Below, one piece after another: positions 6,989 to 15,062 of a stretch of DNA of 64,000 nucleotides (within the stretch, counting starts at the first letter, position 1; the number at the start of each line of letters is the position of its first letter). The stretch spans positions 1 through 64,000 of the forward strand of contig JAJECN010000058.1 in the NCBI GenBank assembly GCA_022821965.1, written 5' to 3'. Below the pieces are notes generated by a model. The model was not told where the DNA came from and did not search any database. It saw nothing but the letters and a program-made list of their open reading frames with translations. Position numbers and translations under genes: made by a program. This stretch comes from Candidatus Poribacteria bacterium. GTDB lineage: Bacteria; Poribacteria; WGA-4E; WGA-3G.

Positions 6989-7858
6989 TCACGTTTTCAG
7001 ATTGACGAAAATCAGTGCAATCACTGCCAACAGTGCCCCGATGAGAGAGGTACGACTCAGTCGTTCATGGAGGAATACCATGCCAACGAACATCGTGAAC
7101 AGTACGCCCCCAGAACTTGACATCGGAAAGGCGATTAAGGCACTCACCTGATCCAACGCGATAAGGAGTGCCCAACTGCCCCCGACATTACAGACACCTA
7201 TCAGCACGCCATAGAAAACTTCCCACCAATTCGGCCACGTTCTCTGATAGAGGCATATCCCCAAATAGATAACCGTGGCGACACCGAACAGCAGGCTCAT
7301 ATAGAGCGATTTTTCATCAATAGGACACATTTCGTTGAAGGCTTTCATGGTGAGGCGCGAGATACCGGTAACCAGCAGAATCGTAATAGCAATAGCGAAT
7401 CCCAACCCTTGAGGCACTTCCGGCTTGTCAGGTGTGAATGCATACGTCGGCTCTTTTTCCCGCTGGCTGAGGAGTGGAATCGCTACGAAGGTTAAGAGAA
7501 GCCCTATGGTTTGCCACAAGTTTGGAATCTCTTGCCAGAATATCATCGCCACCAGAATCGGTAGCACGATCGACAGTCTGACGAGTGCAGCCGTGACGAC
7601 TATCCCGCTGAGCTGGATACCGATAGTGAACAGCTCAAACCCGAGTGCATACGTCACACCGTTTGATATACCTAACGCGAAGGTCAGCTTTGAGAATTCA
7701 AAATCTTGTTCTTGTGAGAGGACCCAAACACTGATGAAGAACGCACTGAGATAGTTGATAAAGCCGATAGGGTTTAAGCGTTGTTGGTTGTTTTTGGCGT
7801 GTTTGAGGAAAAGCCCGAAGCCAGAAAGCAGGATGATATTGAGTGCAAGAAAAAGCAT
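6989..7858 (-). CDS. EamA/DMT-superfamily transporter
   Basis: 289 residues with ten predicted membrane helices in two related halves, the EamA arrangement typical of drug/metabolite exporters. Hallmarks are the short hydrophilic joint between the halves (REKEPTYAFTPDKPEVP, about 132-149) and the terminal helix ending FVNLKT. In each half an acidic residue follows a helix (FWQEIP, FLHERLSRTSLIGA); the second is the common end-of-helix-9 signature. The exported substrate is unknown. The start at ATG is the only reasonable one. Flanked upstream by the octamer-repeat region. Confidence 0.85.
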   Translation of the reverse strand: MLFLALNIILLSGFGLFLKHAKNNQQRLNPIGFINYLSAFFISVWVLSQEQDFEFSKLTFALGISNGVTYALGFELFTIGIQLSGIVVTAALVRLSIVLPILVAMIFWQEIPNLWQTIGLLLTFVAIPLLSQREKEPTYAFTPDKPEVPQGLGFAIAITILLVTGISRLTMKAFNEMCPIDEKSLYMSLLFGVATVIYLGICLYQRTWPNWWEVFYGVLIGVCNVGGSWALLIALDQVSALIAFPMSSSGGVLFTMFVGMVFLHERLSRTSLIGALLAVIALIFVNLKT

Positions 7859-7869
7859 AAGCTTTAAAG

Positions 7870-7958
7870 ATTGGAAGGTTGGAGGGTTGGAAAGTTGGAA
7901 AGTTGGAAGGTTAGAAAGTTGGGCTCTTTTCCATCCTTCCTCCCTTCCATTCTTCCAG
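7870..7958. repeat. Octamer tandem repeat with inverted partner
   Basis: About seven copies of an 8-base unit close to GGAAAGTT or GGAAGGTT occupy 7870-7922. A pyrimidine-rich stretch (7929-7958, CCATCCTTCCTCCC and on) is the imperfect reverse complement. The region could fold into a long imperfect hairpin, and its purine/pyrimidine strand bias could allow triplex structures. It lies upstream of the transporter and downstream of the Gfo/Idh/MocA gene on the minus strand. Confidence 0.75.
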
Positions 7959-7968
7959 CCAAGCCCTT

Positions 7969-8946
7969 CTATTCCTCCATAGGCAGGGCGACTTTGGTTT
8001 TCTCTTTCGCAGATTGATAGGTTGCTAAAACAACCTCTACGGCGTGTTTTCCACCCCTACCGTCAATCATTGGGGTTCTGTTCTCCCGGACGCAGTCAAC
8101 AAAATGGGTTAGTTCACCAACAACCCCGTGCGGTCCCTCACGATCTGGAACGATCTCTTCCCAGTCACCACCGCGCTTTTTGAGATAGGCGAGATCGGCT
8201 GACATATTTAAACGGAGTGACCCCTCGGTTCCGTCAATAATTGTATCGTTGGTGCCGCGTGCGCCGAGGAAACCGCCCCACCGCAAAATACCGACCGCAC
8301 CCGAATCGTAGCGGATGAGAGAGATCGTATAATCCTCCCAATCATCATGCCCGGAGAAACTTCCGACCTCGGCGGCGACAGTCAGAGCCGTGCCCCCGAA
8401 CCAGTTAATCAGATCGGATTTGTGGATACCGTTTTCCAAAAGTCCACCGACGGTGCCGTACCAACTATCGGGTCGCCCTCGCGGGGCGTTATAAGGACCC
8501 GAGTAGTCGGTTTCGATGTAGGTAATGTCGCCGATGTCACCATTGTCCACCATTTGTCTACCGAGTTCATGGACAGGATAGAAGCGTAATACCTGACCTA
8601 CCATCAGATGTGTCCCCGCCTTATCCGATGCTTCAATCATCGTGTCTGCCTCGGCAAGGGTCAAGGAGAGCGGTTTTTCACAGAACGCATGCACACCCGC
8701 CTCCGCGGCATCAACGACGACCTGTGTATGTGCCACAGGCGGTGTCGCAACGACGACAGCATCCACAACAGCAAATAATTCCTGATAGTCTTGGAAGGCA
8801 CGGATCTGATGCTGTTCAGCGACGGCTTCCGCCGCATCCAAACGAAGGTCAGCCACGCCTACAAATTCACAATTTTCAACGTTAGGGAGCGCGTTGCAAT
8901 GGCCATTTCCCATGCCGCCTACTCCGACTACACCTATACGAACCAT
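7969..8946 (-). CDS. Gfo/Idh/MocA family oxidoreductase
   Basis: 325 residues. The N-terminal Rossmann fold has GVVGVGGMGNGH, then ADLRLDAA at the strand-2 acidic position that favours NAD(H). The CEKPLSLTLAEADTMIEA motif provides the catalytic-site lysine, as in inositol and glucose-fructose dehydrogenases. LLENGIHKSDLINWFGG contains the conserved histidine of the C-terminal domain. The reaction is likely NAD-dependent oxidation of a sugar or cyclitol. It is first of a minus-strand gene set, followed after the octamer repeat by the EamA transporter. Two other members of the family occur at 46939 and 54560 but are not close paralogues. Confidence 0.9.
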   Translation of the reverse strand: MVRIGVVGVGGMGNGHCNALPNVENCEFVGVADLRLDAAEAVAEQHQIRAFQDYQELFAVVDAVVVATPPVAHTQVVVDAAEAGVHAFCEKPLSLTLAEADTMIEASDKAGTHLMVGQVLRFYPVHELGRQMVDNGDIGDITYIETDYSGPYNAPRGRPDSWYGTVGGLLENGIHKSDLINWFGGTALTVAAEVGSFSGHDDWEDYTISLIRYDSGAVGILRWGGFLGARGTNDTIIDGTEGSLRLNMSADLAYLKKRGGDWEEIVPDREGPHGVVGELTHFVDCVRENRTPMIDGRGGKHAVEVVLATYQSAKEKTKVALPMEE

Positions 8947-8958
8947 TTTGTATCTCCT

Positions 8959-9720
8959 TTATTCTTCAAACTGATACATGCCCTGTTGATTGACTGAGAT
9001 TGTCGGTAATCTCCGGAACCTTTCAAACCAATTATACCCGATTTGTAGGTTTCGCCAAAAGTTTATCCGTAAGTCGTCATTCGGAAACGCACTTTTTAGC
9101 TGCGCTATTGCTTGAGTGTCCAATTTTGTTGGGAAAATGTGCACAGGGATTTTTGCGTGTCCGTTCGATTTTGCTTGCACTGCTACCCAATAGACCTCTT
9201 TGATATATTCATCGGTGATCGGAATACACCCGACAGTCACGCACCCGCCGTGTATGAATATATCGCCACCTGGCTCGTCTTTGTCGCCCAGAATTTGATC
9301 TGATCGGTTCGGATAATTAATGCCAAGCGACAGATAAAAATTGCTTCTCGGATTAAATTTGTCGATAAAATAAAAGCCCTCTGGAATCTGAAAATCGCCT
9401 TCGCGTCTTTTGGGACCTAAGTTTCCTGAAGTGCGGCAGACAGCATAGTGTTTCACGAGTTTGAAGACATCCTCGGATGCCGAAAACGCCCAGAGCTCCA
9501 AAATTTTTTCCTGTTTGAAGATCCGAATAAATATTTTTTCCGGTGGATAGGCAAGCCCACGGTCTGCAAACAGTTGGCGGAGCAAGGAATCTTTTTCTTG
9601 AATCGCTGTCCGGACGCGAGGGTATCTTCGCTGTTTGTCTGTAAAATTTTGCGTGCCCGTTGATTGGCAGGAAAAGGTCATCATCGCAAGTGTGAGGGAA
9701 AGAACAAGATGTGGCTTCAT
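8959..9720 (-). CDS. YafK-like L,D-transpeptidase-domain lipoprotein
   Basis: 253 residues. A hydrophobic start ending in TFSC (C18) looks like a lipoprotein signal, so the protein is probably anchored in the cell envelope. The catalytic block GDIFIHGGCVTVGCIPITDEY around residue 150 is the YafK/DpaA version of the YkuD domain: histidine, then the HGG turn, then the nucleophilic cysteine in VGCIPI. DpaA proteins cut the link between peptidoglycan and outer-membrane lipoprotein; classical YkuD enzymes form 3-3 cross-links. The activity here is inferred from the family. It precedes the Gfo/Idh/MocA gene by only 12 bases on the same strand but has no obvious functional tie to it. Confidence 0.85.
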   Translation of the reverse strand: MKPHLVLSLTLAMMTFSCQSTGTQNFTDKQRRYPRVRTAIQEKDSLLRQLFADRGLAYPPEKIFIRIFKQEKILELWAFSASEDVFKLVKHYAVCRTSGNLGPKRREGDFQIPEGFYFIDKFNPRSNFYLSLGINYPNRSDQILGDKDEPGGDIFIHGGCVTVGCIPITDEYIKEVYWVAVQAKSNGHAKIPVHIFPTKLDTQAIAQLKSAFPNDDLRINFWRNLQIGYNWFERFRRLPTISVNQQGMYQFEE

Positions 9721-9735
9721 GATGTTACCCGTTTT

Positions 9736-9764
9736 GGGTTACGGCACAGGGACTGGACTTACTC
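9736..9764. repeat. Partial GTTACGGCAC repeat
   Basis: GGGTTACGGCACAGGGACTG followed by GACTTAC: a decayed copy whose palindromic right half is lost. It overlaps the 3' end of the VTT-domain gene. Confidence 0.4.
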
Positions 9765-10457
9765 CTTTGTCTGTTTTACTATTCCGATTATTATTGAAAC
9801 CGCTATGACGATCCCGAACCCCCAAAACAGTGCCTTGATACTTCCAGTCACGCGATCACCGAGGTAGGAATAAAGTAACGTCGCTGGCAGTTGTCCGATT
9901 CCAGTGGCAATAGCAAACCCCAAAAATCGCATGCCGGTAAGTCCTGCCCCATAACTGATAACGTCAAAAGAGATGACTGGAACCAAACGCGCGATGAGCA
10001 CTGCATGTTTGCCGTATCGTTGAAAAAACTGATCAGACGTGTTGACAGCGGCTTCACTTAACAACTTGACAATGACCGGGCGTCCGAGGACGCGGGCAAT
10101 AAAAAAACAGAGGGCAGCCCCGAGCATCGCACTGCTCCAAGACAACGCTGCACCCCACCAAACGCCAAACAACAATCCGTTTGCAAAGGTAATCAGAAAC
10201 GCCGGCAGCGGCGCGATCACGCTCTGAAAGATCATTAGTATCGCTGACACAATAGGGGCAAGCACGCCATAACTCGCGATGTACTCCCGTGCTGTTTCGA
10301 GGCTCTGAAAAGCTGCAGTGAGTTCACGCAGATATTCCCAAACGTGTTTGTGGTAGATCCCAAGAAGGACTAAACCAACCAGTATCACAGGCAAAAACAC
10401 AAGGAGACGTTTCCTGTGGACGGAAACCGAACGGAGTCCGTCTACTATTTTACACAT
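9759..10457 (-). CDS. VTT-domain (TVP38/TMEM64, DedA-like) membrane protein
   Basis: 232 residues. After an N-terminal helix (LLVFLPVILVGLVLLGIYH) comes the VTT core: VSAILMIFQSVIAPLPAFL, the NGLLFGVWWGAALSWSSAMLGA segment with F-G-x-W-x-G, the IARVLGRP loop and the R-x-V/I-P-x-x-S/P motif ARLVPVISFDVISYGAGL. The family acts in lipid or small-molecule handling at the membrane. The ATG overlaps the stop of the hydroxyacyl-CoA dehydrogenase by eight bases (ATGTGTAA), which suggests coupled translation. Substrate unknown. Confidence 0.9.
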   Translation of the reverse strand: MCKIVDGLRSVSVHRKRLLVFLPVILVGLVLLGIYHKHVWEYLRELTAAFQSLETAREYIASYGVLAPIVSAILMIFQSVIAPLPAFLITFANGLLFGVWWGAALSWSSAMLGAALCFFIARVLGRPVIVKLLSEAAVNTSDQFFQRYGKHAVLIARLVPVISFDVISYGAGLTGMRFLGFAIATGIGQLPATLLYSYLGDRVTGSIKALFWGFGIVIAVSIIIGIVKQTKE

Positions 10458-11388
10458 CTTTCGCCTGCTGTATCAATGCCTGATTCATTTTGTCCCGAAG
10501 CACTTGTACCTTCTCATCTGTCCACTCGTAGAAGCCCTCCTTAGACTTTACGCCGAGTTTACCGGATTCAACCATTTGTCGGAGAAGCGGATTGATGTCA
10601 GACGAACTGTTGAGGTCTTTATAAAGTTCTTCAAAGGCGGCAAGCACAAGGTCCCAGCCTGCGAGTTCAAAGACTTCAAAGGGACCAGCGACACTGAGCC
10701 TCCGCCCGAAACTGTTCCGGACGACGAGATCCACGGTTTCTGCGCTGGCAATGCCCCGCTCGACAATAGCGAACGCTTCACGAATTAGGGCGGCTTGCAA
10801 CCGCGGACCGACAAAACCGAGTGCCTCTTTCTCAATAATTGCGGGGGTCTTACCGATAGCCGTCAGGAGTTCAAACGCCACCGAAACTGTTTCATCAGAA
10901 GTATCAGGACTGCGAATGAGTTCAACCAACGGAATGAGATAGGGTGGATTAAAATAGTGCGTATTGAGTATCTTATCCTTGCGTTTCGCGTTTACGCCGA
11001 TTTGGCTCGGCATTAATGCTGTTGTATTGCTTGCCAGAATCGTGTGGGGTGGGCATATTGCATCTAACTCCTCGAATATCTGCTGCTTGAGTGGCAGATT
11101 CTCAGTAACGGCTTCAACAACAAAGTCGGCATTTTCGACGACTATTGCGAGTTCGGTGGCAGTCTGAATCCGCTGCAGCGTTGCGGGGATATTTTCTTCT
11201 TCAATAATGGCATTTTCTGCAAGTACCTTGAGATTTTTCTCAACCTGCGTGCGTGCCGTTTGAAGGTGTTCGTCGGTGACATCGTGCATAAGGACCTGAT
11301 AACCTGCACTTGCAAACTCTTGTGCGATGCCGTGCCCCATCAGTCCCGCGCCAATGACAGCGATGTGGGAAATGTTATGAATTGTCAC
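10450..11388 (-). CDS. 3-hydroxyacyl-CoA dehydrogenase
   Basis: 312 residues from the GTG at 11388, chosen because AAAGGAG sits five bases upstream and the conserved NAD-binding start ISHIAVIGAGLMGHGIAQ follows at once. The 35 extra codons to an upstream ATG lie inside rsmI. Other landmarks are MHDVTDEHL at the NAD ribose site, FVVEAVTENLPLKQQIF, LASNTTALMPSQIG with the catalytic serine, and NTHYFNPPYLIPLVELI with the catalytic histidine. The C-terminal domain includes GFVGPRLQAALIREA. It oxidises 3-hydroxyacyl-CoA to 3-ketoacyl-CoA, or 3-hydroxybutyryl-CoA in butyrate-type pathways. It overlaps rsmI by 14 bases and the VTT gene by 8. Confidence 0.92.
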   Translation of the reverse strand: MTIHNISHIAVIGAGLMGHGIAQEFASAGYQVLMHDVTDEHLQTARTQVEKNLKVLAENAIIEEENIPATLQRIQTATELAIVVENADFVVEAVTENLPLKQQIFEELDAICPPHTILASNTTALMPSQIGVNAKRKDKILNTHYFNPPYLIPLVELIRSPDTSDETVSVAFELLTAIGKTPAIIEKEALGFVGPRLQAALIREAFAIVERGIASAETVDLVVRNSFGRRLSVAGPFEVFELAGWDLVLAAFEELYKDLNSSSDINPLLRQMVESGKLGVKSKEGFYEWTDEKVQVLRDKMNQALIQQAKDV

Positions 11389-12076
11389 TTTTTCTCCTTT
11401 CACCGGCAATAACGACCGTAAATTCGCCCCGCGGTGTGGTACGCTGAAACTTTTCCAATGCGGCACTGACCTGTCCGCGGAAGATCTCCTCAAACTGTTT
11501 CGTCAACTCACGCGTAACAACGATGTCGCGTTCGCCCATCACCTCAAGGACATCTTCAAGAAAACGGCAGAGTCGATGCGGGGACTCAAAAAGAATTAAC
11601 GTTCGTCCTTCAACAGCGAGGGTACTCAATTGACGTTTTCTTTTCGCTGATTTTGGAGAGAGAAAACCTTCAAAAGTGAAGTTATGAAGAGGCAATCCAG
11701 AAATGGATGCCGCGGCGATGGCTGCTGATGCACCCGGAATGGGAACGATTGGGATTTCTGCGGCAATGCATCCGCGTAGGAGCGGATATCCTGGATCGGA
11801 AATAATAGGCGTGCCAGCATCTGAAACAAGTGCAATTGTCTCACCTGTTCGTAGACGTTCAATCAGTTTATCACACTTAGATTGTTCGTTACCTTCAAAG
11901 TAGCTTGTCAGCGGCGTTTGGATGTTGTAATGCGTTAGTAGACGGCGGGTTTGACGTGTATCCTCAGCAGCGATGAGGTCTACCTCTTCAAGGATACGTA
12001 GCGCACGCAAGGTAATATCCTCTAAATTCCCGATGGGTGTACTCACGAGGTAAAGTGTGCCGGGTGGCGTGTTCAT
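11375..12076 (-). CDS. rsmI: 16S rRNA (cytidine-1402 2'-O)-methyltransferase RsmI
   Basis: 233 residues, slightly short but with all family landmarks: GTLYLVSTPIGNLEDITLRA at the start, AEDTRQTRRLL, LVSDAGTPIISDPGYPL, VVPIPGASAAIAAASISGL and FEGFLSPK. The LFESPHRL and VTRELTKQFEEIFRG blocks follow, and RGEFTVVIAG closes. RsmI uses SAM to methylate the ribose of C1402 in the 30S decoding centre. It begins an overlapping chain with the hydroxyacyl-CoA dehydrogenase and VTT genes. The start is ATG immediately after a palindromic repeat element. Confidence 0.96.
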   Translation of the reverse strand: MNTPPGTLYLVSTPIGNLEDITLRALRILEEVDLIAAEDTRQTRRLLTHYNIQTPLTSYFEGNEQSKCDKLIERLRTGETIALVSDAGTPIISDPGYPLLRGCIAAEIPIVPIPGASAAIAAASISGLPLHNFTFEGFLSPKSAKRKRQLSTLAVEGRTLILFESPHRLCRFLEDVLEVMGERDIVVTRELTKQFEEIFRGQVSAALEKFQRTTPRGEFTVVIAGERRKSDNS

Positions 12077-12080
12077 TTTA

Positions 12081-12194
12081 TTATTGGCTTTCGGCTATCA
12101 GCCATCGGCTTTCGGTTTCCAGAGAGCACTTGTGGCAGATCCCTAATCGGTAACCACCACAAGTACCCTGCTGACTGCCGACTGCTGAAAGCCA
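12081..12194. repeat. Palindromic MITE-like element, copy 2
   Basis: The arms (TTGGCTTTCGGCTATCAGCC on the left, CTGACTGCCGACTGCTGAAA on the right) are imperfect inverted repeats. The interior has a second inverted pair, ACTTGTGG and CCACAAGT. It separates divergently transcribed rsmI and the outer-membrane protein gene. It shares the AGAxACACTTGT core with the element at 13067-13185, so the outer-membrane gene is bracketed by two copies. Confidence 0.7.
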
Positions 12195-12236
12195 TTCCCC
12201 TTGCTATATTGGACATTTCCTGCTAAACTACCGATA

Positions 12237-13061
12237 ATGAAAACGACTTATGCTATCCTCTGTCTTCTGTGGTTGATAACGCCGGTATGTGCAAAGACGG
12301 AACTCCCATTTGAATCGGCGCGCCCGCTCTACGTTGGTGTACGGGCTTTAGGTATGGGCAATGCCTTCACCGCTGTCGCCGATGATGCCAGTGCAGGTTT
12401 TTGGAACCCTGCCGGGCTAATTCAGTGGCAAGGCGTGAAACTCTTTGCTGTCAATAAGTTTCATGACCGAAGCGATTACCGCTTCGACCCAAAAGGTATC
12501 GGCTATAGCTACCGCGGCTACAGCCTTTTTTGGGGGAACAAAATCGCGCTCGGTGTTGACAGCGGCGTTCCCGATTTCAATTATTACGGCATTGCTCGCC
12601 AACTCGGTCCGTATACTGCAGCAGGATTGAGTCTTAAATTCAAGCGAAGACACCCCTCCGATGTTTATCAATTCTTCGGCTACGAGACGACGTACGATCT
12701 CGGAGTCCTTTTCAAACCGCGTCCAGATTTCAAGTTCGGGTGTCTCGCACAGAACCTGGAAGGCTACGGCATCCAATGGCTGACGCTCGGTATCGCCTAT
12801 CGTTACGCGAGACACTGGTTGGAAAGTGCCCCTTGCGAATTTTCGGTCGATGTCGCTGTCCCCACAGCAGGCAAAACACCAGAATTGTACATCGGTGCAG
12901 AGTGGTTTCCGTTTCAGTTCCTCGGTATTCGCCTCGGCAGTTCAAATGGTGCCTTGACAACTGGAGTAGGCGTTGCGTGGAAAGGAATTGGTATCAACTA
13001 CGCCCGAATTGTTGAGAAACCCTCCGCGTCAGATTTCATCGGAATCGCCATCAGCTTTTAG
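12237..13061 (+). CDS. Outer-membrane protein, PorV/UPF0164-like
   Basis: 274 residues from the ATG at 12237, whose product opens with a clean signal peptide (KTTYAILCLLWLITPVCA). The mature start carries GVRALGMGNAFTAVADDAS followed by AGFWNPAGL, the signature of PorV/PorQ-like and UPF0164 outer-membrane beta-barrels. The rest alternates short aromatic strands (YGIARQLGPYTAAGLSLKF) and ends in F, as barrels do. The role is probably export or surface-protein attachment, but no secretion genes are adjacent. The upstream in-frame ATG (12201) would place 12 non-signal residues in front. Confidence 0.8.
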   Translation: MKTTYAILCLLWLITPVCAKTELPFESARPLYVGVRALGMGNAFTAVADDASAGFWNPAGLIQWQGVKLFAVNKFHDRSDYRFDPKGIGYSYRGYSLFWGNKIALGVDSGVPDFNYYGIARQLGPYTAAGLSLKFKRRHPSDVYQFFGYETTYDLGVLFKPRPDFKFGCLAQNLEGYGIQWLTLGIAYRYARHWLESAPCEFSVDVAVPTAGKTPELYIGAEWFPFQFLGIRLGSSNGALTTGVGVAWKGIGINYARIVEKPSASDFIGIAISF

Positions 13062-13066
13062 TAGTC

Positions 13067-13185
13067 AAATAGCCGTCGGCTGTTGGCTGTCAGCCTTCAG
13101 CAAGAAACACTTGTAGAGGTTATACGCACTTTATCTGCCATACACCGATGGCTGACTGCTGAACGCCAATAAACTGAAAACTATC
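13067..13185. repeat. Palindromic MITE-like element, copy 3
   Basis: Left arm GCCGTCGGCTGTTGGCTGTC, right arm GATGGCTGACTGCTGAACGC, core ACACTTGT as in copy 2. It fills the convergent gap between the outer-membrane gene and the protease gene and slightly overlaps the protease 3' end. Confidence 0.65.
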
Positions 13186-14623
13186 TATCACCTACCTCTT
13201 TCCAGTCTAATACCTCTTGACTCCACTCAAACTGTTGCAATGGACCAAATTTGAGATTGACCGTTAGACTCTTGGGTGTCGGCGAACTGTCAAACAGATT
13301 GAAATCTCGAACAACAACATAAGTGTGCTGCCCATCCATAATTGTTTTGCACGCCTCAATGAAGTCATCAAGATTGCGAATTTGTTTCCCGTTTATATCA
13401 AGAATAACGACCTTGGAGTTCCCATTCCGTTCTTGCAAACCGACCCGCGAGAAACTACTACCAGCAACGGCATGGGGTAAATAGACACCGTCAGCTTCAA
13501 GGAAGAGTATACGGCGCAATTGTGGTGTAATATCGTGAAAGATTGCACCGCCAAACCTAACGAATCGCGTCACTTTTTTTGCCTCTAAATCCTCCACAGG
13601 CACATCAATACGCAGGTTTTCTCCGTTCCGATAGAGGTCCAAATTGACGCTTTTCCCAACGTTCTGATTCAGGACAGCATCGAAGGTATAGAGGTCGTCC
13701 TTGATGAGTTCGTTATTGATGCGATAGATAATATCAGATGCGCGAAGGTCGGTTTCACCGGTCGTTCTCGGGACAATAGATTCAATTTGGATGACTTTCG
13801 GTGTCCCAGCTTTGGAGGGTCCAATCTCTTTTCGTAGTGCCGCGGGGAAATTAAAGTGTTTGATGGCTTCACCGATAGAGATGAGTTCCAGATCCACACC
13901 GATTTCGCCGCGTTGGATCGATGTCTTGTTCCGAATCAACTCAAGCGCATCGTAGAGATAATCGATCGGCAGTTCAAAACTGGAGGTATCCGTGCCGCGT
14001 GCATGAATCGCGATAACTTTGCCTTCGGTATTCCAGACAGGGCTTCCACTTGAGCCGCCGGTCCGGTCAAACGTGGTATGAATGTAACTGGAATGCCGGT
14101 CTCCTTTGTTAACATTGAGGTTCGTAATTCTTCCGAATTTGATTGTATATTCCTCTTTCTCGTTGTTCCCAATGAGTAAAAGTTCATCGCCAAGGGAGAG
14201 CGAACCCCATTCGCCAAGTTCAACCGCCTTGAGTTCAAAATCGACCTCGGCGGGATCAATCTGATAAAACCCGAAGTCGTGTGTCGGATCGTAGTAGAGA
14301 ATGCGTGCTTCTGTAAAACTACCGTCGTGGAAGTTAATTTTGACGTAAGAAGGGCTGCTGCCGGTGACATGACGGTTCGTGGCGATAATGCCGTGCTCCG
14401 CATCTACAACAAAACCGGTGGCAAAATTTGTGCCTTTCACTTCCGTTTCAAAGACAACCTCTGAAGAGGTTTCGACATTTACCACCATCGGCTTGTAGGC
14501 GGCAACTTGTTCTGTCCAGTCGTGTTGGGCGTTGGCACCCGTAACCAGCGTAAAAAGCAGGCAAATTGCCAAAATTGTAACGTTTGTGTAGTCTTTAACC
14601 ACACTTCCAAAAATCTTTTTCAT
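13181..14623 (-). CDS. Secreted trypsin-like serine protease with PDZ domains (HtrA-like)
   Basis: 480 residues from the ATG at 14623, which has AAAGGA in front and a signal peptide behind it (ILAICLLFTLVTGANAQ). The catalytic triad is complete: H85 in IIATNRHVTG, D116 in PTHDFGFYQID and S192 in TGGSSGSPVWN. A PDZ domain follows (DIIYRINNELIKDD to about residue 340). A degenerate second one near the C-terminus contains GVYLPHAVAGSSFSRVGLQ. The order matches periplasmic DegP/DegQ-type quality-control proteases, but the sequence around the triad is quite diverged. The 27 upstream residues of the longer frame are not signal-like and were left out. Confidence 0.88.
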   Translation of the reverse strand: MKKIFGSVVKDYTNVTILAICLLFTLVTGANAQHDWTEQVAAYKPMVVNVETSSEVVFETEVKGTNFATGFVVDAEHGIIATNRHVTGSSPSYVKINFHDGSFTEARILYYDPTHDFGFYQIDPAEVDFELKAVELGEWGSLSLGDELLLIGNNEKEEYTIKFGRITNLNVNKGDRHSSYIHTTFDRTGGSSGSPVWNTEGKVIAIHARGTDTSSFELPIDYLYDALELIRNKTSIQRGEIGVDLELISIGEAIKHFNFPAALRKEIGPSKAGTPKVIQIESIVPRTTGETDLRASDIIYRINNELIKDDLYTFDAVLNQNVGKSVNLDLYRNGENLRIDVPVEDLEAKKVTRFVRFGGAIFHDITPQLRRILFLEADGVYLPHAVAGSSFSRVGLQERNGNSKVVILDINGKQIRNLDDFIEACKTIMDGQHTYVVVRDFNLFDSSPTPKSLTVNLKFGPLQQFEWSQEVLDWKEVGDR

Positions 14624-14736
14624 GATTATCCTTTTGCTTTGGAATGTATTTTTAATTTTTAAGAGTTTAGCACAGAGACTTAGGGATGTCAAACCATTTT
14701 TCAAAACCTATCAAACATAAGATAGGAAAGGATTAC

Positions 14737-14765
14737 GGTTACGGCACACGGCGTGTGCCTACTAC
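14737..14765. repeat. Best copy of the GTTACGGCAC palindrome
   Basis: GGTTACGGCACACGGCGTGT followed by GCCTACTAC. GGCACAC (14743-14749) and GTGTGCC (14753-14759) form a perfect 7-bp stem with a 3-base loop. Other copies lie near 702, 3548 and 9736. Confidence 0.65.
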
Positions 14766-14782
14766 TTTTAAATATTCCTATC

Positions 14783-14811
14783 TTGACGGTGCATTTCAAA
14801 CGTGGTATATT
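14783..14811 (+). promoter_or_regulatory. Sigma-70-like promoter for the acetamidase gene
   Basis: TTGACG (14783-14788), a 17-base spacer and TATATT (14806-14811) on the plus strand. The next plus-strand gene is the acetamidase at 15063. Confidence 0.6.
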
Positions 14812-15027
14812 ATTCACATTGCTTTTTAATTTATTGTTCCTGGGCTAAAGAACGCCCAAGCAAAAATCCTTCCATTCCATTACGGGCAGGTTTCTGATTA
14901 CGTCTCAACGATGCCTCGGAATTTTGGAGTTTCTTTCATCTTGGAAAAAATAAAGCAAAATTGTAGCCTGCATTCTCACTGCGAAGCAGGCGCAGGCGGA
15001 TATACGGCGGGTAACGTTATTTATCCA

Positions 15028-15062
15028 ACCCACTTGAACGAACCGCAAGGAAAAATTAAAAA
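15028..15062 (+). promoter_or_regulatory. Leader repeat in front of the acetamidase start
   Basis: Contains GAACGAACCGCAAGGAAAAT running into TTAAAAA and then ATG. The AAGGA lies about ten bases before the start and would serve as Shine-Dalgarno. This is the most complete copy of the leader repeat in the window. Confidence 0.65.

Larger units (their letters stand above)
14624..15062 (+). promoter_or_regulatory. 439-base gene-free region with promoter and structured leader
   Basis: Between the divergent protease and acetamidase genes. From left to right it holds the GTTACGGCAC palindrome (14737-14765), a sigma-70-like promoter (14783-14811) and a GGGC/GCCC mini-hairpin with the repeat GCCCAAGCAAAAA near 14850-14865. 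A GCCTGC/GCAGGC stem follows near 14968-14993, and then the leader repeat directly before the acetamidase ATG. A short frame through 14911-15135 overlaps the acetamidase gene and looks spurious. The resulting 5' untranslated leader would be about 245 bases, long enough for RNA-level control, but I recognise no known riboswitch. Confidence 0.5.

Noticed and set aside
7870-7958. CRISPR-like appearance of the octamer repeat
   Set aside because: The units are only 8 bases and directly adjacent, with no spacers; it is a simple tandem repeat.
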